A stretch of DNA of 47,505 nucleotides, taken from the NCBI GenBank assembly GCA_035554115.1, contig DATMIW010000003.1:1-47505 (forward strand), written 5' to 3'. The position numbers and the translations under genes are program-made. Shown one piece after another: positions 10,101 to 21,289 of the stretch. Below the pieces are notes generated by a model. The model had not been told where the DNA came from. It did no database searches and saw nothing but the letters and a program-made list of their open reading frames with translations. Source of the DNA: CAXTSE01 sp035554115 (GTDB lineage Bacteria; Actinomycetota; Actinomycetes; Actinomycetales; Microbacteriaceae). How positions within the stretch are numbered: the stretch's first letter is position 1; the number at the start of each line of letters is the position of its first letter.

Positions 10101-11007
10101 GGAAGGAGTTGACGACGCGCAGACGCTTGATCGCGCGGATCTTCTTCTGTCCCTTGCCGGTAGCGATCTGCTCGTGGAGCAGCTCGCTTTCGGCCGCGAG
10201 GTCGAACGACTGCAGGCGCTTCTGGATGCTCTCGGCACCCATGTAGGCCTCGAAGTACAGGCCGTAGCGGTCCTGCAGCTCGTGGAAGACAGAGTCTTCG
10301 GGCTTCAGGTCGCCGACCTTGAGGGTGCGGAAGTCTTCCCACACGCGCTCGAGCTGGGCGATCTGCTCGTCGTACGACTTGCGGAACTGCCCCATCTCTT
10401 TCTCGGCGCCGTCTTTGACCTTGCGCTTCTGGTCGCTCTTGGCGCCCTCTTCCTCCAGCGCGGCGAGGTCGGTCTCGAGAGTCGTCAGACGCTCGGCGAT
10501 GCGCGAATCGCGCTGCTGCTCGAGGTTCTTGATCTCGAGACGGATCTCGTTCTCGAGGCCGGGGAGGTCGTTGTGGCGACCCTCCTCGTCCACCGAGATG
10601 ACCATGTAGGCGGCGAAGTAGATGACCTTCTCGAGGTCTTTCGGCGCCATGTCGAGCAGGTAGCCCAAGCGCGACGGAACACCCTTGAAGTACCAGATGT
10701 GGGTAACCGGAGCGGCGAGCTCGATGTGGCCCATGCGCTCACGGCGCACCGACGACTTCGTCACCTCGACGCCACAGCGCTCACAGACGATGCCCTTAAA
10801 GCGCACGCGCTTGTACTTGCCGCAGGAGCATTCCCAGTCACGGCTCGGTCCGAAGATCTGCTCTCCGAAGAGGCCATCCTTCTCGGGCTTGAGCGTGCGG
10901 TAGTTGATCGTTTCGGGCTTCTTGACCTCACCGAACGACCACTCGCGGATGTCCGCGGAGGTCGCCAGGCCGATTCGGAGCTGATCGAAGCTAGTTGCGT
11001 TGATCAC
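7129..11007 (-). CDS. rpoC: DNA-directed RNA polymerase subunit beta'
   Basis: This is the catalytic clamp subunit of RNA polymerase, 1292 residues and essentially the expected actinobacterial length. The N-terminal zinc site reads CSCGKYKRVRFKGIVCERC (about residues 54-77). The active-site Mg2+ loop is NADFDGDQMAVH (about 532-543). A second zinc motif with CTC-type cysteines appears late (CGTSKG ... CESAVGVCAACYG), and QSIGEPGTQLTMRTFH marks the trigger-loop region. The GTG at 11007 (VINATSFDQLRIGLATSADIR) is chosen because homologues begin with this motif; the upstream 53 in-frame codons overlap rpoB and encode no conserved sequence. The gene begins 46 bp after the rpoB stop. Confidence 0.98.
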   Translation of the reverse strand: MINATSFDQLRIGLATSADIREWSFGEVKKPETINYRTLKPEKDGLFGEQIFGPSRDWECSCGKYKRVRFKGIVCERCGVEVTKSSVRRERMGHIELAAPVTHIWYFKGVPSRLGYLLDMAPKDLEKVIYFAAYMVISVDEEGRHNDLPGLENEIRLEIKNLEQQRDSRIAERLTTLETDLAALEEEGAKSDQKRKVKDGAEKEMGQFRKSYDEQIAQLERVWEDFRTLKVGDLKPEDSVFHELQDRYGLYFEAYMGAESIQKRLQSFDLAAESELLHEQIATGKGQKKIRAIKRLRVVNSFLQTGNSPAAMVLDVVPVIPPELRPMVQLDGGRFATSDLNDLYRRVINRNNRLRRLLDLGAPEIIVNNEKRMLQEAVDALFDNGRRGRPVTGTGNRALKSLSDMLKGKQGRFRQNLLGKRVDYSGRSVIIVGPQLKLHQCGLPKQMALELFKPFVIKRLIDLSHAQNIKSAKRMVERSRPQVWDVLEEIIRERPVLLNRAPTLHRLGIQAFEPQLVEGKAIQLHPLVCTAFNADFDGDQMAVHLPLSVEAQAEARILMLASNNILKPSDGRPVTLPSQDMIIGLHHLTTLKEGATGEGRAFSSVAEAILAKDQGSLDLNAQVRIRLSGLYLAEADKPEGFEQGGTHLLTTTLGRALFNETLPVDYPYVEAVADKSKISSIVNDLAERYPKVEVASALDRIKDAGFYWATRSGVTVALSDVLTPKNKAEIIGRHEKAAAKVQGEFDKGLLDDASRRRELIDIWTEATNEVAKAMQDAFPIDNNIFRMVSSGARGNWLQVRNISGMRGLVSNPKGETIPRPIISSYREGLSVAEYFIATHGARKGLADTALRTADSGYLTRRLVDVSQDVIIREDDCGTSKGLELRIAALVDGALVRDENVENSVYARSLAEDALDAKGTVIASAGDDAGDVTIAKLLEAGIETVKVRSVLTCESAVGVCAACYGRSLATGKLVDIGEAVGIIAAQSIGEPGTQLTMRTFHLGGTAGADDITQGLPRVTELFEARTPKGASPIAEAAGRITIEDTDRQRRVVLTPDNGDEAHVYPVLKRATLLVEDGQHVELGQQFVVGNLDPKEVLRVQGVRAVQLHLVDGVQGVYRSQGVPIHDKHIEVIVRQMLRKVTVVEHGDTDLLPGELVDRSKYNEINRAALTEGKKTASARQEVMGITKASLATESWLSAASFQETTRVLTQAAMEGKSDPLVGLKENVIIGQLIPAGTGLQKYRNVSVEATEEAKAERYPNRIFTDDSAFTESDLSFVDFDSFTSDDFTPGTYN

Positions 11008-11053
11008 GTATGTCTCTCTTGTTCGTCTCGTCAGTAATCCTGTGCGGCCCGGC

Positions 11054-14548
<3,495 letters not shown>

Positions 14549-14564
14549 GGAAATGAAACCTCCA

Positions 14565-14581
14565 TGAGACCGTGGGTCTCA
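14565..14581 (-). promoter_or_regulatory. Hairpin next to the rpoB ribosome-binding site
   Basis: Perfect 7-bp stem TGAGACC/GGTCTCA with a GTG loop, directly 5' of the GGAGG used for the rpoB TTG start. In the mRNA it would sit at the edge of the ribosome-binding site. It could modulate initiation or protect the leader. Confidence 0.45.
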
Positions 14582-14656
14582 ATTCGTGTCGGTAGTGAGA
14601 AGGCGCCAGAAGCCGACCGCAATATGAAGGCAAGGGTGTAAGGGGCGCAAGGGTCA

Positions 14657-14686
14657 ACTATAGGCCGAAATGACGCGCCGTGTCCA
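14657..14686 (-). promoter_or_regulatory. Probable housekeeping promoter of rpoBC
   Basis: On the minus strand, -35 TGGACA (14681-14686) and -10 TATAGT (14657-14662) are separated by 18 bp. Each differs from the sigma-70-type consensus at one base. It would give a leader of about 100 nt before the rpoB TTG. Confidence 0.65.
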
Positions 14687-14813
14687 GTTGTTCCTTGACT
14701 TAGTTCCAAGACAGGGCTATAACCGCGCGTTTTGGGGTGCACGGACTGCTGCAGAACGCACCGATGGCAGGAACGACGGGACGGGATGCCGGGGCACGAG
14801 GTAGGTTCGGGAC

Positions 14814-15701
14814 GTGGCCAAACAGCTGGATTCCGACCCCGAAGTGCGGCTCGCGAGCGGAATGCACGCGGCCATCCGGCCGGACCGTTTCGTTCCCGGC
14901 GCGTATGAGCTCGTGGTCGACGGCACACCCCAGTCGCATGTGAATCTCGACAATCCGCGCGAGCTGTTCTTCGAGTACATCCAGCGAATGGGGCACGTCA
15001 TTGACGAGCTCGCGCCGGTGGGCCAGCCGATTACGGCGGTGCACCTCGGTGCGGGGGCGCTCACCATTCCGCGTTACGTCGAGGCGACGCGGCCCGGCTC
15101 ACGCCAACAGGTTCTCGAGCTCGAGCCCGCGCTTGTCGATCTGGTGCGGGCGGAGCTCCCGTTCCCCCGCGGAGCCTCGATCCGGATGCGGTACGGCGAC
15201 GCCCGCGCGACGCTCGCCACGCTGCCCGCGGGATTGAAGGGTGCGGCAGACCTTCTGGTTGTCGACATCTTTGGCGGGGCGCGCATCCCGGCGCATGTCA
15301 CGAGCGTCGAGTTCTATAGCGAATGCGCGGAGTTCCTCTCCCCCACAGGCGTCATGCTCGTCAACATTGCCGACGGTGTGGGTGCGGCTTTTGCACGCGG
15401 CCAGGCTGCAACCCTGGGGTACGTGCTCAGCGATACGGCGCTGCTCGCCGAGGCCCAGGTGCTGAAGGGTCGACGGTTCGGCAACTTTGTGCTCGTCGGC
15501 TCGCGGTCGAAGCTGCCGCTCGAGTGGATGCCGCGGCTGCTGGCGGGCGGGCCGCATCCGGGACAGGTGCTGCACGGTCGCGAATTGACGGCCTGGATCG
15601 CGGGGGCGCCGATTGCGACGGACCTTACGGCGATCCCGTCACCGCCGCCCTCGCGCAGTGTGTTTCAGGTGCGCCCGGGCGAGCGCGCGGTGGAGACGTA
15701 G
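14814..15701 (+). CDS. Spermidine-synthase-like class I methyltransferase-fold protein
   Basis: The 295-residue soluble protein has the Rossmann fold of spermidine synthases. The nucleotide-binding motif AVHLGAGALTIPRYVEA lies at about residues 75-92, an acidic LELEPALVDLVR follows, then RYGDARATL and DLLVVDIFGGARIPAHVTS, which in true enzymes holds the catalytic Asp. No transmembrane part is present, unlike the fused MFS/synthase forms. Polyamine synthesis is possible but not certain; many actinobacterial members are uncharacterised. The GTG at 14814 follows a TAGGTT hexamer by exactly 6 nt, which suggests a leaderless transcript. It is divergent from rpoB. Confidence 0.82.
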   Translation: MAKQLDSDPEVRLASGMHAAIRPDRFVPGAYELVVDGTPQSHVNLDNPRELFFEYIQRMGHVIDELAPVGQPITAVHLGAGALTIPRYVEATRPGSRQQVLELEPALVDLVRAELPFPRGASIRMRYGDARATLATLPAGLKGAADLLVVDIFGGARIPAHVTSVEFYSECAEFLSPTGVMLVNIADGVGAAFARGQAATLGYVLSDTALLAEAQVLKGRRFGNFVLVGSRSKLPLEWMPRLLAGGPHPGQVLHGRELTAWIAGAPIATDLTAIPSPPPSRSVFQVRPGERAVET

Positions 15702-15776
15702 GCGCGCGCAGAAACTGGCGCCGCAGGACAGTGGAGAAGTAGCGCTTGCGTCGGCGGCTCGCGTTAGCCTCATCCC

Positions 15777-16292
15777 GTGGCAGACCTTGACCGTGTGCGC
15801 CGCTGGGCCGATGCCCTCATCGCACTTCACCTTGACCCGTCATGGACGTTCGGGTTCGATCGTGCGCGCACGCGCGCGGGCCTGTGCAGCTATGACCGCA
15901 AACACATTTCGGTCTCGCGCCTGCTGGCTGAGCGCTACGACGACGACGAAATCCACCAGGTGCTGCTGCATGAAGTCGCTCATGCCATGGCGGGTCCGAA
16001 AGCCGGACACGGACCGATGTGGAAGGCAACCGCGGCCGAGCTTGGCTACGAAGGCAAACGCCTGCACGGTGGCGCAATAGCCGACGAACTTGCCCCCTGG
16101 GTGGGCCATTGCCCCGCCGGGCATGTGCACTACCGCTACCGTCGGCCGACTCGCATCGTCGCGTGCGCGATCTGCTCCAAACGCTTTGACGAGAGATTCC
16201 GGGTCGAGTGGCGCGAGCGGCCGGTGCGCTCTCCGCGTGAGGGCGCGAACCCGCGCGGTGCGTCGATGCCGTCGGCGGGGGTGCCCCGGTGA
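15777..16292 (+). CDS. SprT-like zinc metalloprotease-domain protein
   Basis: A 171-residue protein with the SprT/Spartan-type signature: HEVAHAMAGPKAGHGPMWK (about residues 65-83) contains HExxH plus the third His. A C-terminal zinc ribbon (CPAGH ... CAICSKRF) is also typical. Members of the family act on DNA-bound or other proteins, but the bacterial short forms are poorly characterised. The GTG at 15777 lies 6 nt after TAGCCT (leaderless type). The stop overlaps the next gene's GTG by 4 bp (GTGA), so the CGNR protein is translationally coupled to it. Confidence 0.85.
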   Translation: MADLDRVRRWADALIALHLDPSWTFGFDRARTRAGLCSYDRKHISVSRLLAERYDDDEIHQVLLHEVAHAMAGPKAGHGPMWKATAAELGYEGKRLHGGAIADELAPWVGHCPAGHVHYRYRRPTRIVACAICSKRFDERFRVEWRERPVRSPREGANPRGASMPSAGVPR

Positions 16293-16903
16293 GCGCCGGG
16301 CAATGGTTCACCTCACCCGATGGGGTGCGCTGGCACTTCGATGCGGGGTCGATGGCACTCGATTTCGCCTCGACCGGCGACGTCGGCACGGGCACCACCC
16401 GAGACATGCTGCGGTCGACGGTCGACCTCGTTGAGTGGCTGAGTGAGAGATTCGAGAATCTCGACTCCCGAGCCGCCACCGATCGCGACCTCGCCGATGC
16501 CCTCGCCCTGCGATCCGCAATTTCCCGTCTCGCCGTCGCGGTTGCCGACGGACACCCGCTCGGCCCTGACGCCGTCGACACCGTCAACCTGTTTGCCGCG
16601 ACACCGGATGTCCCTCCCGTGCTCGCGGGCGGACGACGCCGGGCGGGCGCGGCTCGACTCCGCGTCAGCCAGGCGATGTCGAGCGTTGCGCGCGACGCCG
16701 TGCAGACCCTGTCCCCCGCCTCTGGATTCCGCATCCGGCGTTGCGAGGCGGAGGACTGCCGCATGGTGTTCCACGACGAATCCCGCACCAATTCACGTCG
16801 CTGGTGCTCCATGCAGCGGTGCGGCAACCGCGCCAAAGTGCGCGCCCATCGAGAACGTCAGAAGGAGTCGGCGACCGCCGCCGAACTGGCCAGCTTCAGC
16901 TGA
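16289..16903 (+). CDS. CGNR zinc-finger protein with ABATE-type N-terminal domain
   Basis: A 204-residue putative transcriptional regulator. The N-terminal stress-associated ABATE-like domain (about residues 15-130, including MALDFASTGD) is followed by the CGNR zinc finger at about 150-190: RCEAEDCRMVFHDESRTNSR then RWCSMQRCGNRAKVRAHRER. Its Cys ligands and the CGNR box are intact. It starts at a GTG overlapping the stop of the SprT-like gene, so the two share a transcript. Targets are unknown. Confidence 0.85.
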   Translation: MSAGQWFTSPDGVRWHFDAGSMALDFASTGDVGTGTTRDMLRSTVDLVEWLSERFENLDSRAATDRDLADALALRSAISRLAVAVADGHPLGPDAVDTVNLFAATPDVPPVLAGGRRRAGAARLRVSQAMSSVARDAVQTLSPASGFRIRRCEAEDCRMVFHDESRTNSRRWCSMQRCGNRAKVRAHRERQKESATAAELASFS

Positions 16904-17204
16904 CCTGGACTTCCTTCCAGAAGGCGACGTGGTTGCTGATGTCCTTGCCGACCCGTTCCGCGGCGGTCGGATACGGGTCCGGGTAGCTCCAGGCGCGATC
17001 CTGCAGCAGTTCGCCATCGACCGAATCCTTGACGGAGAAGTACTGGCACTCGCCCTTCCACGGGCAGGTGTACGGGGTGAGGCTCACTTGCAGGAACTCG
17101 CTCTTCACGCTCGCGGGCGGAAAATACACATTGCCCTCGATGCGCAGAACGTCGGCCTCATCGGCTTCGGCGAGAACGGTTCCATTGAGTACTGCCTTGG
17201 GCAT
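16896..17204 (-). CDS. DUF427 domain protein
   Basis: A 102-residue single-domain protein of the DUF427 family (beta-tent fold, function unsettled). Family hallmarks are NVYFPPASVKSEFL, CPWKGECQYFSV and the terminal NHVAFWKEV. The ATG at 17204 is preceded by a good GGAGGA 3 nt before the codon; an in-frame extension to 17543 has no family similarity and overlaps the opposite gene. Its 3' end overlaps the end of the CGNR gene by 8 bp in convergent orientation. Confidence 0.88.
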   Translation of the reverse strand: MPKAVLNGTVLAEADEADVLRIEGNVYFPPASVKSEFLQVSLTPYTCPWKGECQYFSVKDSVDGELLQDRAWSYPDPYPTAAERVGKDISNHVAFWKEVQVS

Positions 17205-17316
17205 GATTCCTCCGGGGAGTCGTAGTGTCGGCTGGTGCTTGGTGAACACCGAAGACAACGACGGGACGCGCGCCTCCATTCCCTCTCCGCGCCAGGGCAT
17301 GGAGCACACTGGTGCC

Positions 17317-17790
17317 ATGCGCATCCAGTTGAAGCTCGTTCTCGACGCTGCGCCCGACACGGTGTGGGAGCTGCTGCGGATGCCGTCCTCGCTCAGCGAG
17401 GTCTCGCATCCGTTCCTCTCCCTTGAGCCCCTATCGCCGCGCGGACTGCCGCGTCGCTGGGGCGAAGGCTCGCACCCCGTTCGGATCCGCGGCTTATACG
17501 GGTTGATCCCCTTGGGCGACCAGAACATCGACGTCCACATCATCGAGCGGGATCAGGTGCGCATCTTGGAAGACGATGGCGGTCCCACCTCAGGAGTCCT
17601 GAGCCTCGTCACCTCGTGGCGGCACCGGATGGCTGTGTCGCCACTGCCGGACGGATCGACGCTCTACCGCGACCGCCTCGATGTGTCGGCGGGACTGCTG
17701 ACACCTATCGTGTGGCTAGGTCTCTGGGCGTTCTGGCAGTGGCGGGCACGCGGACTACGCCGTCTGGCATCGCTACGATCGCAGGCATGA
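17317..17790 (+). CDS. SRPBCC-like (START-fold) hypothetical protein
   Basis: A 157-residue protein whose beginning, MRIQLKLVLDAAPDTVWELL, matches the first strand and helix of SRPBCC/polyketide-cyclase-like proteins, which bind hydrophobic ligands. The C-terminus (LLTPIVWLGLWAFWQWRARG) is the long hydrophobic helix of the fold or a membrane anchor. The ATG at 17317 is chosen; an alternative ATG six codons upstream (17299) exists. Its stop overlaps the next start (ATGA), so it is co-translated with the DUF1684 protein. Function is unknown. Confidence 0.7.
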   Translation: MRIQLKLVLDAAPDTVWELLRMPSSLSEVSHPFLSLEPLSPRGLPRRWGEGSHPVRIRGLYGLIPLGDQNIDVHIIERDQVRILEDDGGPTSGVLSLVTSWRHRMAVSPLPDGSTLYRDRLDVSAGLLTPIVWLGLWAFWQWRARGLRRLASLRSQA

Positions 17791-18392
17791 ACCCGCTCGA
17801 TGTCGTCGACTGGCGCCGCCGAACCTTCGCCCTCTATGCGGCGGTGCGCGCTACCCCCAACCCGAAAGACGCCCACGATCTGTGGTGCGGCGAGCGCGAT
17901 GAGCTGTTCCGCAGCCATCCGGCGAGTGCTCTCTCGCCGGAACAGCGCAAGGAATTCACCGGCCTCCCGGTAGCCCACTACGACCCGGCCTGGCGCTTCG
18001 AATTGGAGATCGAAGACGCCGAGCCGACACGCTTCGACTACGAAACCGGTACCGACGGCGTTGTCTCATTTGAGCGGATCGGAGTCGTCCGGGTGCCAGC
18101 TACAGGTTTGCTGGACGTGTGGCGCCACACGGGCTACGGCGGCGGCGTGTTCCTGCCGATCAAAGACGGACTGCGCGGGATCCCCGGCGGCACCTATGGC
18201 GGGGGACGCTACCTGCTCGACACGATCAAAGGGGCCGACCTCGGGTCCAGGGATCGCACGCTCGTGCTCGACTTCAACTTCGCCTACAACCCGTCCTGCG
18301 CATACGACCCTGCCTGGGCGTGCCCGCTCGCACCGGCGGGAAACACTGTCGTCCGCGATATTCCCGCCGGAGAGCTGTACCTGGGCGAATAG
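17787..18392 (+). CDS. DUF1684 domain protein
   Basis: A 201-residue protein of the DUF1684 family. It has the N-terminal WRRRTFALYAAVR and RDELFRSHPASALSPEQR motif and the C-terminal TYGGGRYLLDTIKGADLG then LVLDFNFAYNPSCAYDPAWAC, whose Asn-Pro-Ser-Cys-Ala-Tyr core is a family hallmark. No biochemical role is established. It starts at an ATG overlapping the stop of the SRPBCC-like gene by 4 bp. Confidence 0.85.
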   Translation: MNPLDVVDWRRRTFALYAAVRATPNPKDAHDLWCGERDELFRSHPASALSPEQRKEFTGLPVAHYDPAWRFELEIEDAEPTRFDYETGTDGVVSFERIGVVRVPATGLLDVWRHTGYGGGVFLPIKDGLRGIPGGTYGGGRYLLDTIKGADLGSRDRTLVLDFNFAYNPSCAYDPAWACPLAPAGNTVVRDIPAGELYLGE

Positions 18393-18451
18393 CCCGCCTT
18401 TCTCGCCTCCGATCGGGCGTCTGCTAGCCTGGAGTCACTTGCAGCGCAGAA

Positions 18452-18589
18452 ATGTGCTTCTTGCGTCGTAGATACGCTTCCCTCGCCGCTTCGTTTGCCG
18501 GTCCACTTATGTGGAACATCCGGTTCGAAGGCCCGGCTGACATTCTTCTCCGGCGAACGGATGTGGCCTTCGCCACCTTCGCCATGTAG
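18452..18589 (+). other. Possible short leader ORF before the DEAD-box helicase gene
   Basis: An open frame of 45 codons (starting MCFLRRRYASLAASF and ending TFAM) lies inside the 276-bp leader. It has no obvious ribosome-binding site and no known similarity. It overlaps the structured hairpin at 18517-18563, so it may be fortuitous. Confidence 0.2.
18517..18563 (+). promoter_or_regulatory. Structured 5' leader hairpin upstream of the RNA helicase gene
   Basis: CATCCGGTTCG (18517-18527) pairs with CGAACGGATG (18554-18563) with one bulged G, and an inner CCGG/CCGG pairing is possible. It lies about 105 nt before the helicase ATG. Leaders of cold-induced DEAD-box genes are often structured, but a regulatory role here is inference. 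Confidence 0.4.
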
Positions 18590-18600
18590 AGCCCCTGAGA

Positions 18601-18635
18601 TGGTCTCGATACGCCGCCGCGCGGCTACTCGACCA
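18601..18635. repeat. Dispersed palindromic repeat (long form)
   Basis: A 35-bp element beginning TGGTCTCGATACGCC and ending GGCTACTCGACCA, with GCCGCGCGGC as its palindromic centre. Degenerate versions occur inside lhr (28337-28373 and 28396-28430). It lies 33 bp before the helicase start codon. Confidence 0.75.
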
Positions 18636-18668
18636 GCGCAGCCGGGCTCGGAAACCCGAAAGCATCAC

Positions 18669-20171
18669 ATGTCTGACATCACCTTCCGCGCGCTCGGCGT
18701 GCCCCATCCCCTGCTCGAGGTTCTCGCAACCCAGGGCAAGACTGACGCGTTCCCGATCCAGGTCGACACGCTGCCCGACACCCTTTCCGGCCGCGATGTT
18801 CTCGGCCGCGGCAAGACCGGATCCGGCAAGACCCTCGCGTTCTCGATCCCTATGGTCGCGCGCCTCGGCACGCGTCTCGCCGGCGGCGCACGCCGCTCCG
18901 GCCGGCCGCTCGGCCTCGTGCTCGCCCCCACTCGTGAGCTGGCCACCCAGATCAACGCTGTGCTCGAACCTCTCGCCAAGGCGTACGGTCTCACGACCAC
19001 CACGATCTTCGGTGGCGTGAACCAGAGCCGCCAGGTTGCCGCGCTCAAGGCCGGTGTCGACATCATCGTCGCCTGCCCAGGCCGTCTCGAAGACCTCATG
19101 AAGCAGCGCTTCGTGCACCTCGACGCCATTGAGATCACCGTGCTCGACGAGGCCGACCATATGGCCGACCTGGGCTTCTTGCCCGGCGTCACACGCATCC
19201 TGAATGCCACACCGGGCGACGGGCAGCGCCTGCTGTTCAGCGCCACGCTGGATAACGGGGTCGACAAGCTGGTCACCAAGTTCCTGCACTCCCCCGTCAC
19301 GCACTCGGTCGACGAAGCCAACTCGCCGGTCGCCGCCATGACGCACCACATCTTCGGCGCATCCGACGCGGAGGCGAAGAAGGAACTCATCACGGCGCTT
19401 GCGTCGGGTGTCGGCCGCCGCATCCTGTTCATGCGCACCAAGCACCACGCCAAGAAACTTGCTCAGCAGCTGACGGCCTCGGGCATTCCGGCTGTCGACC
19501 TGCACGGCAACTTGAGCCAGCCGCAGCGCGACCGCAACCTGGCCGCGTTCTCGGACGGCAGCGCCAAAGTTCTCGTCGCCACGGACGTCGCCGCGCGCGG
19601 TGTTCACGTCGACGGTGTCGAGCTGGTCGTGCACGTTGACCCGCCCACCGAGCACAAGGCGTACCTGCACCGCTCGGGCCGCACGGCCCGCGCTGGGAGC
19701 GAAGGTGACGTCGTCACCCTCGTGCTGCCGACCCAGGAGAAGGACCTCGCGCAGCTCATGCGCAAGGCCGGCATCCAGGCGACGACTCAGCGCGTGACCG
19801 CGAAATCGGATGCCGTCACGACTCTTGTCGGCGAGGTCGCCCCGTACGTCAAGCCGGTTCCCCGCGCGCTGCCGACGCAGGGCGGCGGACGCTCGCAGGG
19901 CGCCAATGCACAGCGCAAGCGCGCAGCACGTGACGGAGGGGACGCCGGGCGTTCCGACCGTCCGCGTCGCGACCGTTCCGGCCGGGCGCCGGGTGCGTCA
20001 TCCACGTCGAACCGTCGTGGATCATCGCAGGGCGCGGGCCAGAGTCGCGACAGCGGCCAGGGTCGCACTGGCGGGCAGGGACGCACCGGGAGCTCCACCG
20101 TGTACAACTCGTCGAGCAGTGCGGCGCCGTCGGGCAACCCGCGTCAGGCGAACCGCCGCGCGCAGGGCTAG
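18669..20171 (+). CDS. DEAD-box ATP-dependent RNA helicase
   Basis: A 500-residue RNA helicase. It has the Q-motif region (FPIQVDTLP), Walker A GRGKTGSGKT (about residues 48-57), PTRELA, DEAD in LDEADHMADLGF (about 160), the SAT motif (LLFSATLD), and domain 2 motifs VATDVAARGVHVDGV and HRSGRTARAG. The C-terminal 100 residues are basic and rich in Arg, Gly, Ser and Gln, a typical RNA-binding tail of the RhlE/DeaD type that helps unwind structured RNA or ribosome precursors. The ATG at 18669 starts directly at the conserved core (MSDITFRALG); upstream in-frame codons run through the intergenic repeat. It is preceded by a long structured leader. Confidence 0.93.
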   Translation: MSDITFRALGVPHPLLEVLATQGKTDAFPIQVDTLPDTLSGRDVLGRGKTGSGKTLAFSIPMVARLGTRLAGGARRSGRPLGLVLAPTRELATQINAVLEPLAKAYGLTTTTIFGGVNQSRQVAALKAGVDIIVACPGRLEDLMKQRFVHLDAIEITVLDEADHMADLGFLPGVTRILNATPGDGQRLLFSATLDNGVDKLVTKFLHSPVTHSVDEANSPVAAMTHHIFGASDAEAKKELITALASGVGRRILFMRTKHHAKKLAQQLTASGIPAVDLHGNLSQPQRDRNLAAFSDGSAKVLVATDVAARGVHVDGVELVVHVDPPTEHKAYLHRSGRTARAGSEGDVVTLVLPTQEKDLAQLMRKAGIQATTQRVTAKSDAVTTLVGEVAPYVKPVPRALPTQGGGRSQGANAQRKRAARDGGDAGRSDRPRRDRSGRAPGASSTSNRRGSSQGAGQSRDSGQGRTGGQGRTGSSTVYNSSSSAAPSGNPRQANRRAQG

Positions 20172-20189
20172 CTGGCTCCGCTCGGGCGG

Positions 20190-20210
20190 GGTCTCGACAG
20201 GCTCGACCAC
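20190..20210. repeat. Dispersed inverted repeat (short 21-bp form), between convergent genes
   Basis: A 21-bp element with core CTCGACAGGCTCGACC. It is the exact reverse complement of the copy inside lhr at 25732-25752. It sits between the convergent helicase and HEPN genes, where its stem-loop could also act as a terminator. Confidence 0.8.
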
Positions 20211-20219
20211 CGGGGCCAC

Positions 20220-20693
20220 TCAGTAGACGGGCATCGTCTCAATGAGCGGCCGCGCCACGTCTACGATCGACGACGCAATAGCGAGATCTGACCTGACATC
20301 GGCCTGATCCAGTTCTTGACCGCCGAAGCTCGGGTATTGCGCTTCGTTTCTCGTGCGGCGAAGCCGATCAAAAGGTCGGATCTTTCCTCCCATCGGCGGA
20401 TCAAGTTGTGCCATGGCGGCCTCGTAGACCGCAAGGTGCCCGCCTGAGGTCTTAGGACGCAACCCCTGGGCGGCGAGGACCGCGGTCAACGCCAGACGAG
20501 CGGCGTCATACGCGAGCCCAAACGCGCTCGATGCGTCACCGAGATCGAGAAGTGCGGCCGCCGACACCAACTTCGTGTCAGCCATACCCACAAGTTCATT
20601 CGCATGGTCGCGACTAGCGGGAACGAGCTCGAGCCTGTTCGACTCGATCATTGCGTCGATGACGGCACGACCCTGTTCCCATCGCAACATCAC
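20220..20693 (-). CDS. HEPN-domain protein (putative toxin of a HEPN/MNT pair)
   Basis: A 157-residue helical protein of the HEPN superfamily, whose members are often RNases. After the helical part (residues 30-75, including FGLAYDAARLALTAVLAAQG) comes the motif RRTRNEAQYPSF at about 112-123. The usual Rx4-6H active site reads R-NEAQ-Y here, with Tyr in the His position. Start is a GTG overlapping the stop of the upstream nucleotidyltransferase gene (GTGA), so it is coupled to its probable antitoxin. Toxicity is an inference from the pairing. Confidence 0.78.
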   Translation of the reverse strand: MMLRWEQGRAVIDAMIESNRLELVPASRDHANELVGMADTKLVSAAALLDLGDASSAFGLAYDAARLALTAVLAAQGLRPKTSGGHLAVYEAAMAQLDPPMGGKIRPFDRLRRTRNEAQYPSFGGQELDQADVRSDLAIASSIVDVARPLIETMPVY

Positions 20694-21289
20694 AGCTCTG
20701 ACTCTTCCCGCTCGAATACGGTCACCTTTGGGCGGTCTTGCAACGACAGAACGAAGGGGTTAGTCGGTTCGGCGGAGCGCCACACGTCCGTCGGTATTCT
20801 CCGGACATCCACCGACTTTTGGAGGAGACGCTGTGCTTCCTGAGCGACGCGATCACCATCGTCCGCGGACACGCGACCGATAAGGGCTACATCGATATCC
20901 TGCGGCACGGGGCCCCGTTCACCGAGGTATCTCGCGGCCCAGGACCCATAAATGAACGCAAGCTCGAGTCCGTCGATGTCGACGACGAGATCGTGGATCA
21001 CTGTCGCCGGACCGTAACTGAGGGTCAACAGATCCCTGAGCGCGTTCACCAGCGGAGAGGGGTCGGGTGCGCGTAGGAGACGCGCGACGCCGACCCGTCG
21101 CTCAACAGCGAATCCACTGCTGACAAGACGATTGGCCTCAACATGCAGGGCTTTGACATTTACACCGACCGCCTGCGCCGCATCCGTAAGGGTGTATTCC
21201 TGATCCGGATGTAAATAGAGGAGGGCCAGGACGTCCCCCTGGAGCCGCGACCGCAACAAGGGCAGCAGGCTCGGCGCCTCAACTCTCAT
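20690..21289 (-). CDS. HTH plus minimal nucleotidyltransferase (MNT) protein, probable antitoxin
   Basis: A 199-residue fusion. Residues 10-70 form a winged-helix domain (LLYLHPDQEYTLTDAAQAVG, then NVKALHVEANRLVSSGFAV). Residues 75-175 are a minimal nucleotidyltransferase with IYGSWAARYLG ... DIDVALIG, the GS...DxD signature with about 14 intervening residues, as seen in HTH-fused forms. In characterised pairs the MNT partner AMPylates the HEPN toxin; that role here is inferred. The ATG at 21289 directly follows a perfect palindrome with an embedded TATATT, so transcription is probably leaderless and autoregulated by its own HTH. It is followed by the HEPN gene with a 4-bp overlap. Confidence 0.82.
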   Translation of the reverse strand: MRVEAPSLLPLLRSRLQGDVLALLYLHPDQEYTLTDAAQAVGVNVKALHVEANRLVSSGFAVERRVGVARLLRAPDPSPLVNALRDLLTLSYGPATVIHDLVVDIDGLELAFIYGSWAARYLGERGPVPQDIDVALIGRVSADDGDRVAQEAQRLLQKSVDVRRIPTDVWRSAEPTNPFVLSLQDRPKVTVFEREESEL

